Positions 59,347 to 64,000 of a DNA stretch of 64,000 nt are shown here, one piece after another; within the stretch, counting starts at the first letter, position 1; every line of letters begins with the position of its first letter. The stretch covers positions 1,116,001-1,180,000 of the forward strand of contig NZ_LT670848.1 of assembly GCF_900142975.1 (NCBI RefSeq), in the 5' to 3' direction. The translations under genes were made by a program, and so were the position numbers. The notes under the pieces were generated by a model that made no database searches, was not told the origin of the DNA, and saw only the letters and a program-made list of their open reading frames with translations. The stretch comes from Salegentibacter salegens. Its GTDB lineage: Bacteria > Bacteroidota > Bacteroidia > Flavobacteriales > Flavobacteriaceae.

Positions 59347-59916
59347 ATGAATATTAAGACAAGTATCCCTTTGAAAACGTCCGAAGATCTACTTATTAAA
59401 CGCTTACAGGAAAAAAAGACTTCTTCTGAAGCTTTTAAGGAACTGGTATCTCTATATAAGGAGCGTTTATACTGGCACATTCGTAACATGGTGAAAGACC
59501 ATGAGGATGCCCATGATGTGCTTCAAAATACTTTTATCAAAATTTTTAGAAATATTGATAATTTCAAAGGTGAAAGTAAATTGTTTTCCTGGATGTATCG
59601 CATCGCTACCAACGAATCTATAAGCTTTTTAAATAAACGCGCTAAACGCAATCACATAACTTCAGAAGATTTACAGCAACAACTCATTTCAAATTTAAAA
59701 AGCGATGTTTATTTTGAAGGAGATGAAATTCAATTAAAATTGCAAAAAGCAATTGCCAGTCTTCCGGCTAAACAACAGCAGGTTTTTAATATGAAATATT
59801 TTGAAGACTTAAAATACCGGGAGATGTCTGAAATTCTTGAAACCAGTGAAGGAGCACTTAAGGCTTCCTACCATCACGCGACTAAAAAAATTGAAGAATA
59901 CTTAAAAACCAATTAA
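59347..59916 (+). CDS. RNA polymerase sigma-70 factor, ECF type
   Basis: Region 2 spans about 27-98 (FKELVSLYKERLYWHIRNMVKDHEDAHDVLQNTFIKIF, FSWMYRIATNESISFL) and region 4 about 135-185 (LPAKQQQVFNMKYFEDLKYREMSEILETSEGALKASYHHATKKI). The first 20 residues are family-specific. It belongs to the SigW/RpoE-like ECF group of Bacteroidota. The following two genes encode a probable anti-sigma factor (32 bases on) and a small exported helical protein, so this operon has the same logic as the one at 32.4 kb with unrelated effectors. Confidence 0.94.
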   Translation: MNIKTSIPLKTSEDLLIKRLQEKKTSSEAFKELVSLYKERLYWHIRNMVKDHEDAHDVLQNTFIKIFRNIDNFKGESKLFSWMYRIATNESISFLNKRAKRNHITSEDLQQQLISNLKSDVYFEGDEIQLKLQKAIASLPAKQQQVFNMKYFEDLKYREMSEILETSEGALKASYHHATKKIEEYLKTN

Positions 59917-59948
59917 ACCTTTTGTACTTTTCATAGTCAAATAAGCAA

Positions 59949-60470
59949 ATGAAGAAAGAAAAAATATCATATAATCAAAAATCCGGCTTTGAAACCCCAA
60001 CAAATTATTTTGAGGGTTTAGAAGATGAATTATTGGATATTGTGAAGTTTTCAGAAAACCTGGGAGAAAAGAAATCTGCCGGTTTCACTACCCCAATGGG
60101 ATATTTTGATGCTCTGGAAGATAAATTGCTTAAAAAACCGAATAAATCTGAGCCCAGGGTTCGAACCTTATTTACGAAAGAAGCTTTTCTTTATGCAGCA
60201 AGTATCGCCGCAATTGTAATCGCTTTTGCAAGTACTTTTTATATAAACCCTGAAACCCAAACCAGTTGGGAAAACCTGGAACTTTCAGTGATGGAGAGCT
60301 ATATAGACGACAATAACATAGATCTCTCTACCGGTGAAATTTCAAATTATATTTTTCAACGAGGTTATATAGTAGACGATACCGATTTAGATAAGGTAGA
60401 TTCTGAAGCAATGATGAATTATCTTGATGAAAATTTAGAAGAACCTCTTTATATATTAGATGAAGATTAA
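59949..60470 (+). CDS. Probable anti-sigma factor with a duplicated N-terminal motif
   Basis: The N-terminal cytoplasmic segment has two copies of one motif: GFETPTNYFEGLEDELL (13-29) and GFTTPMGYFDALEDKLL (45-61). This FxxPxxYFxxLExxLL unit is common at the start of flavobacterial sigma-operon membrane proteins. A single membrane segment follows at about 82-102 (FLYAASIAAIVIAFASTFYI). The periplasmic part (103-173) is acidic (ESYIDDNNIDL, YIVDDTDLDKVDSEAMMNYL). No zinc motif is present. The stop overlaps the next start by 11 bases. Role inferred from topology and position. Confidence 0.75.
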   Translation: MKKEKISYNQKSGFETPTNYFEGLEDELLDIVKFSENLGEKKSAGFTTPMGYFDALEDKLLKKPNKSEPRVRTLFTKEAFLYAASIAAIVIAFASTFYINPETQTSWENLELSVMESYIDDNNIDLSTGEISNYIFQRGYIVDDTDLDKVDSEAMMNYLDENLEEPLYILDED

Positions 60471-60921
60471 GATGAAAAACCTACTTATAATAGTATTAAT
60501 GTTTTCCGGATTGTGGCAAATGCAGTCACAAAATCGAGATGGCTCTCATAGAGAGAAAATTAAAGAACTAAAGACCGCTTTTTTTACCCAGGAGTTAAAT
60601 CTTGACAAGCAAAAAGCCCAAAAATTCTGGCCAATTTATAATAAATATGAATCTGGATTACACGAATTGAGAAAACGAGAGCATAGAGATCTTCCAAATT
60701 TGGAATGTATTTCTGAAGATGAAGCCGAAAAAATGTTAGATGAATATGTTACGATAGAAAAACAGGATTATATTTTAAAACAGGAGCTTTTCAAGGATTT
60801 AAAGGAAATAATGACCGCACAGGAAATTATTAAACTTCATAAACTGGAAGACCAATTTCATAAAAAATTGATTAAAGAATATCGGTCCAGAAAAGATCGT
60901 GAAAATCAGGAAGAAGAATAA
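60460..60921 (+). CDS. Exported helical protein, Spy/CpxP-like
   Basis: A short signal peptide (MKIKMKNLLIIVLMFSGLWQMQSQ) is followed by an all-helical, highly charged mature protein (about 130 residues, Lys/Glu-rich): LKTAFFTQELNLDKQKAQKFWPIYNKYESGLHELRK, ISEDEAEKMLDEYVTIEKQDYILKQELF and MTAQEIIKLHKLEDQFHKKLIKEY. The pattern LDKQKAQKFWPIYNKYE resembles the Spy/CpxP LTxxQ-type helical periplasmic proteins, though no exact LTxxQ is present. A later in-frame Met (60472) could also start it. It closes the second sigma operon and may be its periplasmic chaperone or sensor output; this is inference. Confidence 0.75.
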   Translation: MKIKMKNLLIIVLMFSGLWQMQSQNRDGSHREKIKELKTAFFTQELNLDKQKAQKFWPIYNKYESGLHELRKREHRDLPNLECISEDEAEKMLDEYVTIEKQDYILKQELFKDLKEIMTAQEIIKLHKLEDQFHKKLIKEYRSRKDRENQEEE

Positions 60922-60951
60922 ATTAACTTTTGTAATTCCCGATTAAGAAAT

Positions 60952-60972
60952 AAAACTCAACTGGTGAGTTTT
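60952..60972 (+). terminator. First terminator after the second sigma operon
   Basis: AAAACTCA and TGAGTTTT (60952-60959, 60965-60972) pair perfectly, with a T-rich tail slightly further on. Confidence 0.6.
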
Positions 60973-61005
60973 AAAATTTAGTTTTTTGGTTAGTTAGTAG
61001 TTAGC

Positions 61006-61039
61006 ATCCCGGTAGGTTTAGGCCTTCCGGGATTCTTTT
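61006..61039 (+). terminator. Second terminator after the sigma operon
   Basis: ATCCCGG (61006-61012) pairs with CCGGGAT (61027-61033), and TCTTTTT follows. It touches the stop of the minus-strand YCF48-like gene, whose own terminator would lie on the same hairpin. Confidence 0.65.
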
Positions 61040-62103
61040 TATTTAAAAGTGAGCCGTGCAATTCGTCCTTTACCAGCAGCATAGGCCACCGAATCATTTT
61101 TAAATCGTAACGTATAAAAACCTTCCTTAGAAAGCTCTTTCCAGGTTTTCCCCGAATCTTTAGAATATGAAATTCCGCTAAATCCCGTTGCAATTATTTT
61201 CTTTCCTTCACTATTTGGCACAAATCGCACACTACTTTTATAGCCCGGCTCCTGCCCTTCCGCAATCAATTCCCAGCGCTTCCCACCATCTTTAGTAATT
61301 GCTTTATTTCCTGTATTTCCTTCAGGTTTGGTATAGTCTCCACCAATAATAATTCCGAAGTTTTCATCATAAAAATCTATACTATATCCGCCGGTTGTCG
61401 CTTCTCCGTCTATTAAAGGAGTATCATAAACTTCCCAGGTTTCACCTTTATTTGGAGAAAAATAAACTCGGGATTTCATTCCACCGGTTAAAATCCAGGT
61501 CTTATCTCCTTCTATCGCTATATTAGAATTACTCGCCGCAAAAGCTGCTTCTCCTTCTATAATTTCAGGCAATATATCGCAACTTAATTTTTCCCACGAT
61601 CTTCCACCATCACGGGAAATAATAATAGAAATACAATTATCGGTGGGATCGCCCATCGCAATCCCTTCTTTGTTATTCCAAAAAACCATAGCATCGTAAA
61701 ACGCTTTTTCGTGATCTTCTTTATAGACCAATTCCATTGCGCCAGAATCCCCTGTTTTATAAAGCAAGGCAGGACTTCCAACACTTAGCATAAAGAAATC
61801 TGTATCTGTTGAAGCTACCGCTCTATATTCAGGAACCAGGGTATCATACTCTTGGGTATTGGTTCGCCAGGTTTTATTATCAAAATTATACATCCCGAAA
61901 GTAGCATTATTTGCAGCAAAGGCGAGATTGTTCCCAATAATTTCTATCGCTCTAATACTTAAAGAATCATTTTCCAGAATAGGTTCTATTGCTACTGAAG
62001 AAAAATCTATTTCAGCTTTAACCTGTTTTTCGTTCTCTGCTTCTTTGTCATTTTTGCAGGCACTAAAAATTATAAGCAGGCAAAAAACTATAAGTCTGTT
62101 CAT
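61039..62103 (-). CDS. YCF48/BNR-repeat lipoprotein
   Basis: The signal ends LIIFSAC (Cys16). The mature 340 residues form a beta-propeller of BNR/Asp-box units: SRDGGRSWEKL, SPNKGETWEVYD, TKDGGKRWELIA and YSKDSGKTWKEL (Ser-x-Asp-x-Gly-x-x-Trp). Such YCF48-like or sortilin-like proteins serve as assembly factors or bind surface ligands; sialidase residues are not evident. It is a lipoprotein, so acts in the envelope. It stands alone, convergent with the sigma operon. The name 'oxidoreductase' used for some homologues has no support here. Confidence 0.88.
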   Translation of the reverse strand: MNRLIVFCLLIIFSACKNDKEAENEKQVKAEIDFSSVAIEPILENDSLSIRAIEIIGNNLAFAANNATFGMYNFDNKTWRTNTQEYDTLVPEYRAVASTDTDFFMLSVGSPALLYKTGDSGAMELVYKEDHEKAFYDAMVFWNNKEGIAMGDPTDNCISIIISRDGGRSWEKLSCDILPEIIEGEAAFAASNSNIAIEGDKTWILTGGMKSRVYFSPNKGETWEVYDTPLIDGEATTGGYSIDFYDENFGIIIGGDYTKPEGNTGNKAITKDGGKRWELIAEGQEPGYKSSVRFVPNSEGKKIIATGFSGISYSKDSGKTWKELSKEGFYTLRFKNDSVAYAAGKGRIARLTFK

Positions 62104-62257
62104 AGCTTAAATATTAATCGATTTATAAATCCCGCCAAAGATAATTTTTTCCGAAGCAAAATAGGGCATCGCAAGCTTAGAAAGGCTACAAAGACTTATT
62201 ATTTAATATCAAGCCAAGCCTCGAAGCATTTAAACCTCAATTATCGAGTAAAAAAAT

Positions 62258-62265
62258 TACCTTTG
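62258..62265 (+). promoter_or_regulatory. -7 box of the RNA methyltransferase gene
   Basis: TACCTTTG lies 18 bases upstream of the chosen ATG (62284) and overlaps an alternative in-frame TTG (62263). A 32-base block shared with 7648-7677 precedes it (62228-62259). Confidence 0.5.
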
Positions 62266-62283
62266 CAAATTCAAAATTTAGTT

Positions 62284-63501
62284 ATGCGGTTACACAGGAA
62301 TTTAGTTTTTGCTACCATAGATGCCTTAAATGAAATTTTTAACAATAATAAATATGCCGATAAGGTTATCGAGCAAACCCTAAAACGCGATAAACGTTGG
62401 GGTTCTCGCGATCGTAGTTTTATTGCCGAAACCGTTTACGATATTGTTCGGTGGAAAAGACTTTATGCTGAAATTGCTGAAGTAAAAGAACCTTTTGATC
62501 GGGAAAATCTATTTAGATTATTTACCGTTTGGGCTACCTTGCGTGGAATTGCGCTCCCAGACTGGCCTCAATTTGCCGGCACACCTACCCGAAGAATTAA
62601 AGGGAAATTTGATAGTTTAAGCAAAATTAGAAAATACCGCGAATCTATTCCCGATTGGATGGACGAGCTTGGCGCTAAAGAACTCGGTGAGAAAGTTTGG
62701 GAAAAAGAGATCGCAGCGCTTAATGAGCAGGCTCCGGTTATACTTAGGGCCAACACACTTAAAACCACCAAAGATAATTTACGCAGTGTTCTTAAAAACG
62801 AAGAAATAATTTCTGAACCTATAAAAGGTTATAAAAACGCTCTAAAACTGGAAGAACGCGGTAACGTTTTTAGAACCCAGGCTTTTAAAGATGGTTTTTT
62901 TGAAGTACAGGATGCCTCTTCGCAATTAGTAGCTGAATTCCTGGAAGTAGAACCCGGAATGCGCGTGGTTGATACTTGCGCCGGTGCCGGTGGTAAAACG
63001 CTTCACCTGGCTGCTTTAATGGAAAACAAAGGTCAGATTATCGCTACCGATATCTACGGAAATAAGCTCAAAGAACTTAAACGCCGCGCCAAACGTGCCG
63101 GTGCTCATAATATAGATCCGCGTGCCATTGACACTACAAAAGTGATCAAGAAACTCTACGGTACTGCAGATCGTGTACTTATAGATTCCCCGTGTAGTGG
63201 TCTCGGAGTGTTAAGTAGAAATCCAGATGCTAAATGGAAATTGCAACCTGAATTTATAGACAATCTTATAAAAACCCAGGCCGAAATTATCGAAACCTAT
63301 TCCCGCATTGTTAAACCAGGCGGAAAAATGGTTTATGCAACTTGCTCTGTTTTGCCTTCTGAAAATGAAAAACAAGTAGAGAATTTTTTGAAGAATACTG
63401 AGGAAGGAAAAAACTTCAGGTTGTTAAGAGATCAAAAAATACTTTCTTCAGAAACCGGATTTGACGGGTTCTATATGGCACTTTTAGAGAAAAAAGCTTA
63501 A
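62284..63501 (+). CDS. RsmB/NOP2-like rRNA cytosine-C5 methyltransferase
   Basis: The catalytic domain has the SAM-binding VVDTCAGAGGKTLHLAALM, then DSPCSGLGVLSRNPDAKW (Cys about 303) and YATCSVLPSENEKQVENFL (Cys about 357), the two cysteines of the RsmB/NSUN m5C methyltransferases. An N-terminal NusB-like helical part (about 1-130) suits RsmB, which modifies C967 of 16S rRNA in E. coli, but the exact target here is unknown. I chose the ATG at 62284 over the TTG at 62263, since the promoter -7 box overlaps the latter. It is a normal 405 residues long and probably monocistronic. Confidence 0.93.
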   Translation: MRLHRNLVFATIDALNEIFNNNKYADKVIEQTLKRDKRWGSRDRSFIAETVYDIVRWKRLYAEIAEVKEPFDRENLFRLFTVWATLRGIALPDWPQFAGTPTRRIKGKFDSLSKIRKYRESIPDWMDELGAKELGEKVWEKEIAALNEQAPVILRANTLKTTKDNLRSVLKNEEIISEPIKGYKNALKLEERGNVFRTQAFKDGFFEVQDASSQLVAEFLEVEPGMRVVDTCAGAGGKTLHLAALMENKGQIIATDIYGNKLKELKRRAKRAGAHNIDPRAIDTTKVIKKLYGTADRVLIDSPCSGLGVLSRNPDAKWKLQPEFIDNLIKTQAEIIETYSRIVKPGGKMVYATCSVLPSENEKQVENFLKNTEEGKNFRLLRDQKILSSETGFDGFYMALLEKKA

Positions 63502-63575
63502 GGGTTTTTACCCAAATTTTTTGAACGAATCAATTTCAGGGGAATTCCTTTTATTTTCCCTGAAATTGATTTTCA

Positions 63576-64000
63576 ATGAAAAATTACTACTTTTTATTTC
63601 TTTGCATACTCATTTATTCCTGTTCAGAAGACGATGCCTCAATTCCTGAAGAAAGGCCGGAAGAAAATAATTTCTCTACTGAAATCTTCTTTTCTGAATA
63701 TGTAGAAGGTACTTCTTATAATAAAGCGCTGGAAATTGTAAATCTTACCGGGGAAAATATCAACCTGGAAGCTGATGCATATTCCATTAAAAAACAATCT
63801 AACGGCACCGGCGACTGGATGGGTGAAGTTTTTCTGGAAGGTGATTTAGCGCACGAAGCGACTTTCGTTATCGCCCATGAATCTGCCCTTTCTGAAATCA
63901 CTTCAAAATCCAATCAATTAAAATTTGGGGCACCGCTGGATTTTAATGGTAACGACCCTATTGGATTATTCAAAAACGGGGAACTAATCGATGTAATTGG
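63576..64000 (+). CDS. Lipoprotein with a lamin-tail-like domain, cut by the right edge
   Basis: The gene starts at ATG 63576 and continues past the window. A lipoprotein signal (CILIYSC, Cys16) is followed by an acidic linker and FFSEYVEGTSYNKALEIVNLTG, which is the typical opening of a lamin tail (LTD) domain, as found in secreted nucleases and surface proteins. YSIKKQSNGTGDWMGEVFLEG and GNDPIGLFKNGELIDVIG continue the beta-sandwich. About 141 residues are visible. It is 75 bases downstream of the methyltransferase and may be co-transcribed. Any catalytic domain would lie outside the window. Confidence 0.82.
   Translation, partial: MKNYYFLFLCILIYSCSEDDASIPEERPEENNFSTEIFFSEYVEGTSYNKALEIVNLTGENINLEADAYSIKKQSNGTGDWMGEVFLEGDLAHEATFVIAHESALSEITSKSNQLKFGAPLDFNGNDPIGLFKNGELIDVI

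Noticed and set aside
1-64000. CRISPR array, rRNA, tRNA, prophage or insertion sequence
   Set aside because: No regular spaced repeats, conserved rRNA blocks, T-loop motifs, phage structural genes or transposases were seen.

Overview
The window is 64 kb of AT-rich chromosome from a member of the Flavobacteriaceae (Bacteroidota). The evidence is the gene families (UMF1-type MFS, GIN-domain/DUF2807 proteins, DUF4870, DUF4199, DUF4442, a GlmU-like LbH protein, type B L31), many short lipoprotein signals ending in a Cys, few Shine-Dalgarno sequences, and repeated TTG-N19-21-TAnnTTTG promoters, the Bacteroidota sigma consensus. Protein similarity suggests a Gramella/Salegentibacter-like marine genus, but this is inference. 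I see no prophage, insertion sequence, CRISPR array, rRNA or tRNA. Most genes are housekeeping or envelope genes in short operons.

Layout. 1-9.8 kb: methyltransferase fragment, ychF, a papain-like lipoprotein, recQ, a divergent truA, plsC-like acyltransferase, Nudix hydrolase, cyclophilin lipoprotein, RDD protein. 9.9-16 kb: tightly overlapping MoxR operon (SpoIIM-like, membrane protein, DUF4129, DUF4350, MoxR ATPase, DUF58). 16-20.4 kb: DUF2141, oxyR, small and lipoprotein genes, AIM24-like and DUF4442 proteins. 20.5-24.4 kb: DUF4870-PadR-PspC-small protein followed by a GIN lipoprotein and a charged lipoprotein, probably an envelope-sensing set. 24.5-26.7 kb: esterase, pirin, MOSC. 26.8-32.2 kb: rpsA, cmk, lon. 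32.4-35.3 kb: sigma factor, anti-sigma-like protein and two exported beta-repeat proteins. 35.5-42 kb: UMF1 transporter, M48 lipoprotein, hydrolase, two msrB genes, collagen-like lipoprotein, lpdA. 42.4-49.6 kb: PP-loop ATPase, aroQ, two outer-membrane barrels, xerD, aldo/keto reductase, rny, a 6S-like RNA, zapA and a coiled-coil partner. 49.7-58.5 kb: M23 peptidase, GlmU-like protein, rpmE, DUF4199, GT2, phosphosugar mutase, ABC exporter. 58.6-64 kb: a second sigma/anti-sigma operon, a YCF48-like lipoprotein, an RsmB/NSUN methyltransferase and a lamin-tail lipoprotein cut by the window edge.

The most unusual signal is not protein-coding. An intergenic repeat (about 80-140 bp, six copies) can fold into an outer CGTCA/TGACG stem enclosing three hairpins, with compensatory base changes between copies. 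In three places it sits inside the loop of a long inverted repeat that looks like a transcription terminator, while matching repeat-free terminators occur elsewhere in the window. A 6S-like RNA lies between zapA and rny, and a lone terminator in a divergent 403-base gap may end an undescribed small RNA.

Functionally, the window is dominated by envelope homeostasis: two sigma/anti-sigma operons, PspC/PadR, MoxR-DUF58, Lon, M48 and M23 peptidases, methionine sulfoxide repair and OxyR. Central information-processing genes (recQ, truA, rpsA, cmk, rny, rpmE, xerD) lie among them.
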